From assembly GCA_937967725.1 (NCBI GenBank), contig CALBSY010000422.1:1-5650 (forward strand): DNA of 5,650 nt, read 5' to 3'. Position 1 is the first letter of the stretch. Each line of letters opens with the position of its first letter. Positions 1-5,650 of the stretch are shown here, in pieces. The DNA comes from an uncultured Alphaproteobacteria bacterium (GTDB lineage: Bacteria > Pseudomonadota > Alphaproteobacteria > Caulobacterales > Aquidulcibacteraceae). Under the pieces are notes generated by a model. That model saw only the letters and a list, made by a program, of their open reading frames with translations, searched no databases and was not told the origin of the DNA. A program made the position numbers and the translations under genes.

Positions 1-1207
1 CCCACGCAGGACCAGCCACGCTCGCGGCGGGCATGGGCGCAATGATCAGCCAAGCGCAAAAAACCAGCACGCTGCTGATGCTGATCGCCACCGCCGGCGC
101 ATGTGCGTGCAGCTGCGTCCAAGTTAACCGGCCTTGCGCTTCCTCCGCTAACGGTTTGCGGTAGGCCAACGAAACGCCGCCGAGCGCCGCAAAGCTGAGC
201 AGCGCCAGCGCACGGCCGAGATCGTCGATCGCAAGCGCCGCGGCGAACCAGAAGTAGAGGCCCGCGAGCGTGGCGGCGGCGAGCACGCGCGAGCTTCTCA
301 ACGCCGCTAGGCCAAATCCGGCAGCGCCCACCGCGGCGATATAGAGCGTCAGCGCGGCGGAGGGCCAAAGCGGCGCGTCCGCCAGCGGCGGCGCCATCAG
401 CGCCATCATGATTGCTGCTACGCCAAGCGCCTGACCGTGCAGGAAGGACAAGCCAATCAGGATCGACGCACATACTGCGAGGAGCGCCGCGGCCGCGCCA
501 AATGTGATGAAGCCGTAAAGCCCGTGCGCGGCCCAAGCTGTTGCATAGAGCGCGACCACGCCGGCCCCCGCCAGCAGCGCCGCGACCAGCGGATGTCCGG
601 GCGGGCGTGCGAGTGCGGTGCGGCGCGCCCATTCGCTGGCGCCGAGCAGGGCGAAGCTCAGGGCTAGCGCGGCGGCGAGCTGTACCTGTGGCGTAAACCA
701 ATTTTGTTGCGCCGCGAACGACACAAGGAAGATCGCGCCCAAAGCCGCCGCGCCGGCCGCGAGCCACGCGAGCCCATTTTCGGCCAACCATTGCTCGAAC
801 TTGCGGTCGGAGCTTGGGCGCGGCCAGCGGAATGGCTCGAATGCGCGCGCGGCTTCGGCAGCCGACGGCGCCGGCGGAGGGCCCGCGTCGTTTGAGGTTT
901 CGGGCAGCGGCGTGTCGAGCAAGAGCGGCTCTTGCTCTCCTGGCGGCAATGGCGTGTCGAGAATGAGCGGCTCGCGGTCGTCCGGCGGCAACGGCTGGTC
1001 CAACAGCAGTGGCTCGTCTTGAGGCGTCGGTCCGGATCCCGACGCAGGAGGCGTCGCTGGCGACGGCGCCGGCGGCGCCCAAAGAGATTCAGCCGCCGCT
1101 GCGCTCAGCCGGCGCTCAAGCTCGCTCACTCGGCGCGATAGCGCGCCGACGCGCAAACCCTGCCAGACAGCGACGCCGGCCAGGACAAGGATGATGAGCC
1201 ATTCCAT
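1..1207 (-). CDS. DUF2339 family polytopic membrane protein, N-terminal part (runs off left edge)
   Basis: The frame is open from an ATG at 1207 to the window edge, giving 402 residues without a stop. Residues 1-20 (MEWLIILVLAGVAVWQGLRV) form a membrane anchor. A short charged, coiled-coil-like segment follows (LSRRVSELERRL, about 23-34), then a Pro/Ala-rich linker with three tandem repeats (65-106). From about 137 the DUF2339 core begins: FEQWLAENGLAWLAAGAAALG, then closely packed hydrophobic helices, with the LHGQALG segment near 256-262 and APPLADAPLWPSAAL near 272-286. This order of anchor, helix, linker and many helices is what DUF2339 proteins show. They are usually very long (roughly 800-1000 residues), so more than half is missing here. 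The family is known only as predicted inner-membrane proteins; I know of no established reaction. A GAGGGG lies 5 bases upstream of the ATG and supports this start. The gene diverges from the FAH-family gene. Confidence 0.88.
   Translation of the reverse strand, partial: MEWLIILVLAGVAVWQGLRVGALSRRVSELERRLSAAAAESLWAPPAPSPATPPASGSGPTPQDEPLLLDQPLPPDDREPLILDTPLPPGEQEPLLLDTPLPETSNDAGPPPAPSAAEAARAFEPFRWPRPSSDRKFEQWLAENGLAWLAAGAAALGAIFLVSFAAQQNWFTPQVQLAAALALSFALLGASEWARRTALARPPGHPLVAALLAGAGVVALYATAWAAHGLYGFITFGAAAALLAVCASILIGLSFLHGQALGVAAIMMALMAPPLADAPLWPSAALTLYIAAVGAAGFGLAALRSSRVLAAATLAGLYFWFAAALAIDDLGRALALLSFAALGGVSLAYRKPLAEEAQGRLTWTQLHAHAPAVAISISSVLVFCAWLIIAPMPAASVAGPAW
890..1015 (-). repeat. Three tandem 42-bp (14-residue) repeats in the DUF2339 linker
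   Basis: Residues 65-78, 79-92 and 93-106 align without gaps. The shared core is EPLxLDxPLPP: EPLLLDQPLPPDDR, then EPLILDTPLPPGEQ, then EPLLLDTPLPETSN, the last copy degrading at its end. The units occupy 1015-974, 973-932 and 931-890. Many of the codon differences in the core are synonymous (CTG/CTC, TTG/CTC, CCA/CCG), so the peptide has been held more constant than the DNA. It lies between the N-terminal anchor and the membrane core, so it should be a flexible acidic, Pro/Leu-rich linker. Confidence 0.85.
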
Positions 1208-1212
1208 GCCCG

Positions 1213-1218
1213 CCCCTC
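1213..1218 (-). promoter_or_regulatory. Ribosome binding site of the DUF2339 gene
   Basis: Read on the minus strand, GAGGGG ends 5 bases before the ATG at 1207. It decides the start, because the residues that follow immediately form the expected N-terminal membrane anchor. Confidence 0.6.
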
Positions 1219-1343
1219 GGGATCAGCCGCAGACGTTCCGGCAGAGGTGGCGCGTGTGCAAGGGCTTGCGCCGTTGAAGCTGTTGGGCTTTCGCCATGAA
1301 GGAGAAGTTTGCGCCTGGCGCGCGCGCGTGCTCAATGCGGCGC

Positions 1344-2033
1344 ATGCAGTACGCGTTTGAACCGCCGCCGCAGCCCTCCGTCGCGATTGCAGGGAGCGAT
1401 GCACGCTTTCCGGTGCGCCGCGTCTTCTGTGTCGGGCGGAATTACGCGGACCATGTGCGCGAAATGGGAAACGACCCCAAGAGCGAACCACCGATCTTTT
1501 TCACCAAACCGGCGGACGCGGTGGTCGAGAGCGGCGCTGTCATACCGTACGCGCAGGATACGGCGAACCTGCACCACGAAGTGGAACTGGTGATCGCTGT
1601 CGGGCGCGGCGGGCGCGACATCGATGCGGGCGCGGCGCTCGACCGTGTGTGGGGCTATGGCGTCGGCGTCGATCTCACGCGGCGGGATCGGCAGGCCGAA
1701 GCGAAGAAGGCGGGCGCGCCGTGGGACGCGGCGAAGGCGTTCGATCAATCGGCGCCGGTTGGGGCGCTGACGCCGGTGAGCGCGTGCGGACACCCCGCCA
1801 AGGGACGCATCTGGCTGTCGGTCAATGGCGAGGCGCGCCAGGACGCGAACCTCGCCGAGATGATCTGGAGCGCGCCTGAAATCATCGCCGCGCTGTCGCG
1901 CTCGTGGGAATTGCGCGCCGGCGATCTCGTCTTCACCGGCACGCCGTCAGGCGTGGGCGCGTTGCAGCGCGGCGACGCGGTACAGTGCGGGATCGAGGGG
2001 CTGCCTGAGCTCAGGTTCTCCATTGCCGGCTAG
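1344..2033 (+). CDS. Fumarylacetoacetate hydrolase family protein (acylpyruvase/oxaloacetate decarboxylase type)
   Basis: A complete single-domain FAH-fold protein of 229 residues, the usual size for the YcgM/FAHD1 group (about 215-230). These are soluble Mg2+-dependent enzymes that cleave C-C bonds in acylpyruvates such as fumarylpyruvate, or decarboxylate oxaloacetate. Visible signatures are VFCVGRNYADHVREMG (27-42), FFTKPADAV (52-60), the metal ligands in HHEVELV (Glu79 and Glu81) with Asp110 in GYGVGVDLTRRD, Lys131 in AAKAFDQSAPVG, and FTGTPSGVGALQRGD (197-211). All key residues are present, so it should be active. The frame is open upstream to an ATG at 1296, with another ATG at 1335. 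I chose 1344 because MQYAFEPPPQ begins where homologs of this type begin, but no start has a good ribosome binding site. No aromatic-degradation neighbours reveal the substrate; 5-carboxymethyl-2-hydroxymuconate isomerase-type annotations are possible. It is followed after 28 bases by the orphan gene. Confidence 0.9.
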   Translation: MQYAFEPPPQPSVAIAGSDARFPVRRVFCVGRNYADHVREMGNDPKSEPPIFFTKPADAVVESGAVIPYAQDTANLHHEVELVIAVGRGGRDIDAGAALDRVWGYGVGVDLTRRDRQAEAKKAGAPWDAAKAFDQSAPVGALTPVSACGHPAKGRIWLSVNGEARQDANLAEMIWSAPEIIAALSRSWELRAGDLVFTGTPSGVGALQRGDAVQCGIEGLPELRFSIAG

Positions 2034-2061
2034 CGTCGGCCATTGGCCCAGAGAACGAAGA

Positions 2062-2472
2062 ATGACTAGACGTAAGTGGGCGCTGCTCAATCATAGCGAT
2101 GCTGCACTGGCCGCGACTAGGCTTCTCGGCGGCGCTCGTGTGCAAGAGGTGGCATTTCAGGCGCTGTCCTGGAGACTGCTTCTTACCCGGCCGCTGGATG
2201 GGCGCACGCGAGAATTTGTCATCTCATCGGACTCAGACATTTCCGCCGATGGAGAGCGCTTCGTGGACATGGAGCGAGACATCGTGACGGCCATGGCGTT
2301 GTTGCACGGCTTGATTGGCAACGTGGTGCAAGAGGTGCAGGCCCTGGGTCCAATGCACTATCGTATCGTGCTCGAGGATCAAACACTCGTCGTGCGTGAA
2401 CTCAGTGAAGCTGTCGACAATGCGATGAAAGTGTATGAGCACCCGCCGGGGGAAGAGATATTCTGCGGGTGA
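2062..2472 (+). CDS. Hypothetical protein, 136 residues, lower-G+C orphan
   Basis: I do not recognise this protein. It begins MTRRKWALLNHSDAAL and ends EEIFCG. It has no signal peptide or membrane span and looks like a small mixed alpha/beta cytoplasmic protein: strands around 36-42 (SWRLLLT) and 51-55 (EFVIS), an acidic stretch SSDSDISADGE (55-65), a helix around 70-93, strands 98-105 and 108-112, and a C-terminal helix (113-125). The ATG at 2062 is preferred to an in-frame TTG at 2023 that would overlap the FAH gene; only a weak purine-rich stretch (GAGAACGAAGA) precedes it. It may be co-transcribed with the FAH gene. By hand count, 2101-2460 is about 59% G+C, whereas 1621-1740 in the FAH gene is about 74%, suggesting later acquisition or relaxed codon use. 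The length of clean frame, the composition and the spacing support a real gene. Confidence 0.65.
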   Translation: MTRRKWALLNHSDAALAATRLLGGARVQEVAFQALSWRLLLTRPLDGRTREFVISSDSDISADGERFVDMERDIVTAMALLHGLIGNVVQEVQALGPMHYRIVLEDQTLVVRELSEAVDNAMKVYEHPPGEEIFCG

Positions 2473-2508
2473 TTTATTCAAGCGTCCCCGATCGGCGAGA
2501 CGGAGACG

Positions 2509-3496
2509 TTACGCCTCCAGCGCCAGCAATGCGAACGTCGCTAGCCAGTGCTCGCCCATATAGTCGCCGGCGACGTGGGGCAGGCTGGCGTCGATGTGCC
2601 GCTCGGCGGCGTCGCGCGCGATGCGCGCAAGCGGACTGTCCGCATCATGTGCGGCGGCAATCGAGCGCCAGCACCAGGCGCGCGAAAAATTGAGTCCGTC
2701 TAGGTGTGCGATCTTGCCGTCGCTGCGGTCCGAGACGCGCGCCGGCGCAAACAATGTCGCTGGTTCGCCATCGCGCGCCTGGGGCAGGAAGCGCGCGAAC
2801 CAGGCGCGGAAGGCGTCCGGCGCCAGAAAGCGGCGCATGCATTCGGCTTCCATCAGCGTGGGCGAGAGAAAGTCGTCCTGGCTTGGCTCCCAGGCTTGGG
2901 CGTCTTCGTCGCCAAGATACCAGGCGAACGCCTTGTCGCGCAGCAGCGCGAAGAGGTCGGGATCGGCCGGCTCGGCGTAGTCGGCGGCAAGCCGCAACGC
3001 GAACGCCGTCGAGGAATGCACGCCGGTGCGGATCGGATAGTCCGCCAGCGGAAGAAAGTCCTTGAACGGCCAGAGGGCGCAAAGTTGCGGCGGCGCGCGC
3101 CCCCGCGCCGTCGCGATGCTGCTCCAGCTCCGCCTGCAGCGTCAAAAGCCAACCCCAACCATAAGGCCGCTCGAAGCCGCGCGCGGAGGGCTTCGCAAGA
3201 TAAGCGCATTCAACTGCGACATTCTCTGTGCTGATGCGTTCGTCGAACAAGGTCGCGATCTGTCCCGCGCACGACAAATCGGGATAACAGCGGACGATCC
3301 GCGCCAGAAGCCAATAGCCGTGGACGCACGAGTGCCAGTCATAGCTGCCGAAGAAGATCGGATGCAGCGCGCGGGGGCCTTGCACGTCGTCCGGGCCCGC
3401 CATGACGTGATCGAGCTTGTTGGGATATTCGCGCCCGACATGCGCCAGCACTAGCGCGGCGAACTTCTCGGCGATGTCGCGGGTCAGTGTGGTCAT
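2509..3496 (-). pseudogene. DUF2891 family protein gene, interrupted by one frameshift
   Basis: Two frames on the minus strand together give a full-length DUF2891 protein. The first (ATG 3496 to about 3068) gives residues 1-143, including ALHPIFFGSYDWHSCVHGYW (44-62), FERPYGWGWLLTLQAEL (108-124) and ending TLRPLA. The second (from 3066 to the TAA at 2509-2511) gives 185 residues: FKDFLPLADYPIRTGVHSST, then AWEPSQDDFLSPTLMEAECM, SDGKIAHLDGLNFSRAWCW and GDYMGEHWLATFALLALEA. The frame shifts by one base between them; joined, they would make about 328 residues, near the usual family size. Conserved blocks are intact on both sides, so the break is recent, or a sequencing error. Unrepaired, the first frame runs on to 2645 as a 283-residue product with an Arg-rich wrong tail; a GTG at 3021 could start a 170-residue C-terminal piece. 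The ATG overlaps the DUF979 stop as ATGA. The function of DUF2891 is unknown; it lacks a signal peptide, so it is probably cytoplasmic. Confidence 0.85.
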
Positions 3497-4452
3497 GGGA
3501 AGGCCAGGAAGCGCATCAGCAGGATATTGGCGATCAGGAGTGGGATGGCGGTGGGGATTTGCGCGCGGATAACGCCGTTAAGCGCAAGCTTGCGGTCGGG
3601 CAGCTCTAAAAGATTCGCCGGCACCACGTTGAAATTTGCGGCCATCGGCGTCATCAGCGTGCCGCAGAAGCCCGCCAGCATGCCGATGGCGCACACGCGC
3701 GCCGGATCGCCGCCGAGCTCAAGCACGACGTAAGGCAAACCAACCGCCGCGGTCATGACTGGAAACGCGGCGAAAGCGTTGCCCATGATGATGGTGAAGA
3801 GCGCCATGCCGATGCAATACGCGGCCACGGCCAGCGTGCGCGTGTCGAGCGGGATGTATTGCGAGAAGATGAGGCCAACCTGTTGACCGACGCCTGCGGC
3901 GAGAAACACCGCGCCGAGCGAAGCCAGCATTTGCGGCAGCAACGCCGCCCAGCCGACCGAATCCATTAGCCGCCGGCCCTCCTGCAGCGGCGCCAAGAGC
4001 GGCGGCTTCAGCCACAGCATCAATACGCCGACGGCGATCAGAACGCCGATGACGAGCGAGATCAGCGTCTTGTCGCCTGCGGCGATCAGTTGCGGGCCCC
4101 ATTCGGTGTATTGCACGATCAGCGTGCCGCCGAGCGCGACCGCTGGAATGATCAATGCCGGCAAGAAGAGCAGATTGCCTCGCCGCTCTGCGCTGGATCG
4201 GCGTTCTTCCGCGCTGGTTGTGGCCGGTTTGCCTTGGCCGAGGCCGAGCGCTGCGAGCGCGACGAGTCCGAGCGCGAGCAGACCGTTGCCGAGATCGCTG
4301 ATGATGTCGCCGGCCCAGAAGCTCATCGCCAACAAGCCCCAGAACAAGGCGTTGCGCAAGCGACGCGCGTTGGCGCGATCCAGTCCCGAGAGAATTGCAA
4401 GCGCGGCGAAGAAACCGCCGCCCACGATGTAGGCGTGATCGAGCGTGATCAT
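3493..4452 (-). CDS. DUF979 family membrane protein (probable transporter subunit)
   Basis: Complete, 319 residues, very hydrophobic, with about 8-9 likely membrane segments: about 7-23, 36-54, 56-72, 95-113, 129-148, 168-188, 207-222, 225-243, 252-270 and 299-316 are candidates. A cytosol-like charged loop lies at 73-92 (TTSAEERRSSAERR). Diagnostic DUF979 blocks are IIMGNAFAAFPVMTAAVGLP (221-240) and GMLAGFCGTLMTPMAANFNV (257-276) followed by VPANLLEL. The small-residue, Pro- and Asn-rich blocks inside membrane regions resemble substrate- or ion-binding segments of secondary transporters; that is inference. Its ATG overlaps the DUF969 stop as ATGA, and its own TGA overlaps the DUF2891 start in the same way, so translation is coupled on both sides. 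In other bacteria DUF979 is found next to DUF969, in Firmicutes often beside a pyroglutamyl peptidase gene (from memory), which would hint at a peptide- or amino-acid-derived substrate. Confidence 0.9.
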   Translation of the reverse strand: MITLDHAYIVGGGFFAALAILSGLDRANARRLRNALFWGLLAMSFWAGDIISDLGNGLLALGLVALAALGLGQGKPATTSAEERRSSAERRGNLLFLPALIIPAVALGGTLIVQYTEWGPQLIAAGDKTLISLVIGVLIAVGVLMLWLKPPLLAPLQEGRRLMDSVGWAALLPQMLASLGAVFLAAGVGQQVGLIFSQYIPLDTRTLAVAAYCIGMALFTIIMGNAFAAFPVMTAAVGLPYVVLELGGDPARVCAIGMLAGFCGTLMTPMAANFNVVPANLLELPDRKLALNGVIRAQIPTAIPLLIANILLMRFLAFP

Positions 4453-5189
4453 TGCGCCGCCTCCGGCGCAGCATCGGGCGCCGCTGTCTTAGCCGTGAGC
4501 GCGCGCTTCAGCCGCCGGTCGAGCAGCCAGAGCCGCACGCTATGAATGATGAGGGCGGCGATGGCGGTCGGGATGGCCCAGATCGAAAGCTGCAACGGCT
4601 CGACGATAATGCCGTTGGTTTCGAGGAAGCCTTTGATCAGTAGGATCGAGGCGATGGCGATGAAGATGTCTTCGCCGAAGAAAAGCCCGATATTGTCCGC
4701 CGCGGCCGAGTGCGAACGGATGAGGAAGCGTTCGCGGTCAGGCACGGCGCCGTAGCGCGCTTCGGCGGCGCCTTCGGCCATTGGCGCTACCAGCGGCCGC
4801 ACCATTTGCGGGTGGCCGCCGAGGGACGTTAGGCCAACCGCAGCAGCAACCTGCCGGATGACAAAATAGACCCACAACAGGCGGCCCACAGTCGCCGCCT
4901 TCACATTGGCGATAGTGATGCGCGCGCGTTCTTGCAGACCGGCTCGTTCGAGCAGGCCAATTGCGGCAAGCAAAATCCAGGTGAGGCTGATGTAGCGGTT
5001 GTCGTTGAAGGCGGCGCCGAAATTCGCCAGCGTGTCGCGCCCGGCGAGATACATGATCATAAGATCAGCGTTTGGCGTCCACGCCGCCGCAAGTCCCGTC
5101 GTCAATGCCGCCGCCATCACCACCAGCAGCGGATTGGCGCGCAACACAAAACCCAGCACCACTACGCCAATGCCCAATAGAACAAGCAT
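4449..5189 (-). CDS. DUF969 family membrane protein (probable transporter subunit)
   Basis: Complete, 246 residues, first gene of the three-gene cassette. Likely membrane segments are about 1-16, 20-38, 67-82, 103-120, 165-187 and 200-222, followed by a basic stretch LLDRRLKRAL and an Ala/Pro-rich tail. Family blocks are FNDNRYISLTWIL (61-73), GLTSLGGHPQMVRPLVAP (119-136) continuing into MAEGAAEARYG, and SAAADNIGLFFGEDIFIA (161-178). The GGHP block and the DNIGLFFGEDIF block are the most conserved parts of the family and probably line the transport path (inference). DUF969 and DUF979 regularly occur as neighbours and look like two parts of one permease. The start at 5189 has GGGGG 4 bases upstream as a modest ribosome binding site and gives the expected hydrophobic N terminus MLVLLGIGVVVLGF. 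The TGA stop overlaps the next ATG. Confidence 0.9.
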   Translation of the reverse strand: MLVLLGIGVVVLGFVLRANPLLVVMAAALTTGLAAAWTPNADLMIMYLAGRDTLANFGAAFNDNRYISLTWILLAAIGLLERAGLQERARITIANVKAATVGRLLWVYFVIRQVAAAVGLTSLGGHPQMVRPLVAPMAEGAAEARYGAVPDRERFLIRSHSAAADNIGLFFGEDIFIAIASILLIKGFLETNGIIVEPLQLSIWAIPTAIAALIIHSVRLWLLDRRLKRALTAKTAAPDAAPEAAQ

Positions 5190-5272
5190 CGCACCCCCGC
5201 TGCGTTTCGTCGTTTTGCCGCTGAAGCCCTGGCCCCGCGCCCTAGGTGTAAGCCGTAGGAAGGAGTCCGCCG
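5190..5272. promoter_or_regulatory. 83-base divergent intergenic region between DUF969 and the lipoprotein gene
   Basis: Both flanking genes start outward from this gap, so promoters for the cassette (leftward) and the lipoprotein gene (rightward) should lie here or inside the 5' ends of the genes. I looked for -35/-10 pairs on both strands. TTGCCG at 5215-5220 is a possible rightward -35, but no good -10 stands 16-18 bases downstream. The palindrome CCTAGG at 5241-5246 is too short to call an operator. Confidence 0.4.
5257..5265 (+). promoter_or_regulatory. Strong ribosome binding site of the lipoprotein gene
   Basis: AGGAAGGAG ends 7 bases before the ATG at 5273. It is the best Shine-Dalgarno match in the window and fixes the start of the following gene. 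Confidence 0.8.
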
Positions 5273-5650
5273 ATGGTCAAATGGCTTTCTCTCGCGTTTG
5301 CGCTGGCGGCGGCAAGCTGCGCTCGTGAACCTGGCGGCGCAGATACGCCGTCGCCGGTGCGATTGGAGCAGGTGTGGCGGCTCGACGGCTTCGCCAATCC
5401 GGAAAGCGCGACGCTGGACGAAAGCGGCGCGGTGCTGTTCGTCACCAATGTCAATGGCGAGGGTGAGGCCGAAGACGGCAACGGTTTCATCTCGCGGGTT
5501 TCGCTTGATGGCGTAATGCTAGAGCGGGAATGGGCGCGCGGTCTCGACGCGCCGAAGGGGATCGCGCGGGCGGGAAATTTGCTCTACGTGGCCGAGATCA
5601 ACGAGGCGGCTGTGATCTCGGCTCTCGGCGGGTCCACGCCAGAGGGGGGG
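5273..5650 (+). CDS. Probable lipoprotein with SMP-30/NHL-like beta-propeller, N-terminal part (runs off right edge)
   Basis: The ATG at 5273 opens a frame of 126 codons that reaches the window end without a stop. The first 16 residues, MVKWLSLAFALAAASC, are a short positively charged and hydrophobic signal ending in a lipobox-like AASC, so Cys16 would be lipidated and the protein anchored in the envelope, facing the periplasm. The -3 residue is Ala rather than the more usual Leu/Val, so lipidation is likely but not certain. The mature part starts with a propeller-type pattern: WRLDGFANPESATLDESG (35-52), LFVTNVNGEG (55-64), FISRVSLDG (72-80), GLDAPKGIA (90-98), NLLYVAEIN (102-110). Such blade repeats occur in SMP-30/gluconolactonase-like proteins, which are often lactonases or simple binding propellers; the active-site half is not in view. 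The residues after about 112 fit the blade pattern less well, and the DNA ends in a run of G. Confidence 0.75.
   Translation, partial: MVKWLSLAFALAAASCAREPGGADTPSPVRLEQVWRLDGFANPESATLDESGAVLFVTNVNGEGEAEDGNGFISRVSLDGVMLEREWARGLDAPKGIARAGNLLYVAEINEAAVISALGGSTPEGG

Noticed and set aside
618..1022. Open plus-strand frame of 134 codons, Ser/Gly-rich at its end
   Set aside because: It lies wholly inside the minus-strand DUF2339 gene; the low-complexity tail is the antisense of the repeat linker and there is no ribosome binding site or recognisable domain.
2483..2501. Possible terminator hairpin between the convergent genes (CGTC...GACG around CCGATCGG)
   Set aside because: The outer arms are only four bases and do not stack well on the inner palindrome; there is no T run on either side.
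3061..3082. Programmed ribosomal frameshift in the DUF2891 gene
   Set aside because: No slippery heptamer, no internal Shine-Dalgarno at the proper distance and no stop codon at the shift site were seen; a mutation or sequencing error is simpler.
3719..4474. Open minus-strand frame of 251 codons, very Arg-rich
   Set aside because: It is an out-of-frame shadow of the DUF979 gene, which shows clear family motifs; the Arg-rich composition is typical of wrong frames in G+C-rich DNA.
4090..4545. Open plus-strand frame of 151 codons
   Set aside because: It is antisense to the DUF979 and DUF969 coding sequence, its composition is unlike a real protein, and it has no supporting signals.
5215..5250. 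Sigma-70-like promoter starting with TTGCCG
   Set aside because: The nearest -10-like stretch (TAGGTG) is about 22 bases downstream, too far, and a poor match.
1..5650. tRNA, rRNA, CRISPR array, insertion sequence or attachment site
   Set aside because: Nothing of the kind was seen: no paired direct repeats with spacers, no terminal inverted repeats, no transposase or integrase motifs, and almost all bases are accounted for by protein genes.

Overview
The window looks like a G+C-rich bacterial chromosome fragment, most likely from an alphaproteobacterium of the Caulobacterales/Hyphomonadales type. This assignment is inferred from base composition and from the remembered look of the proteins, not from a marker gene. 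No RNA gene, insertion sequence, CRISPR array or phage gene was seen. Nearly all the sequence is coding, in six genes plus one frameshifted gene.

Left part (1-1207, minus strand): the N-terminal 402 codons of a large DUF2339 polytopic membrane protein that runs off the left edge. It has an N-terminal anchor, a short charged segment, a Pro-rich linker with three 14-residue repeats, and then the start of the multi-helix domain.

Middle part (1344-2472, plus strand): transcribed divergently from the DUF2339 gene is a complete fumarylacetoacetate-hydrolase-fold enzyme of the acylpyruvase/oxaloacetate-decarboxylase type. Twenty-eight bases after it comes an unrecognised 136-residue protein whose gene is clearly lower in G+C (about 59% against about 74% counted in part of its upstream neighbour).

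Right part (2509-5189, minus strand): a three-gene cassette in the order DUF969, DUF979, DUF2891. Both junctions are 4-base ATGA overlaps, so the three genes are almost certainly one translationally coupled operon. DUF969 and DUF979 are multi-span membrane proteins that appear to act as a pair, probably as a two-subunit transporter of unknown substrate. DUF2891 is a soluble protein of unknown function, and here its reading frame is broken once near its middle.

Far right (5273-5650, plus strand): divergent from the cassette across an 83-base gap, with a strong ribosome binding site, is the first 126 codons of a probable lipoprotein with an SMP-30/NHL-like beta-propeller start. It runs off the right edge.

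The most interesting object is the DUF969-DUF979-DUF2891 cassette: conserved, tightly coupled, without an assigned function as far as I know, and carrying a frameshift in this copy.
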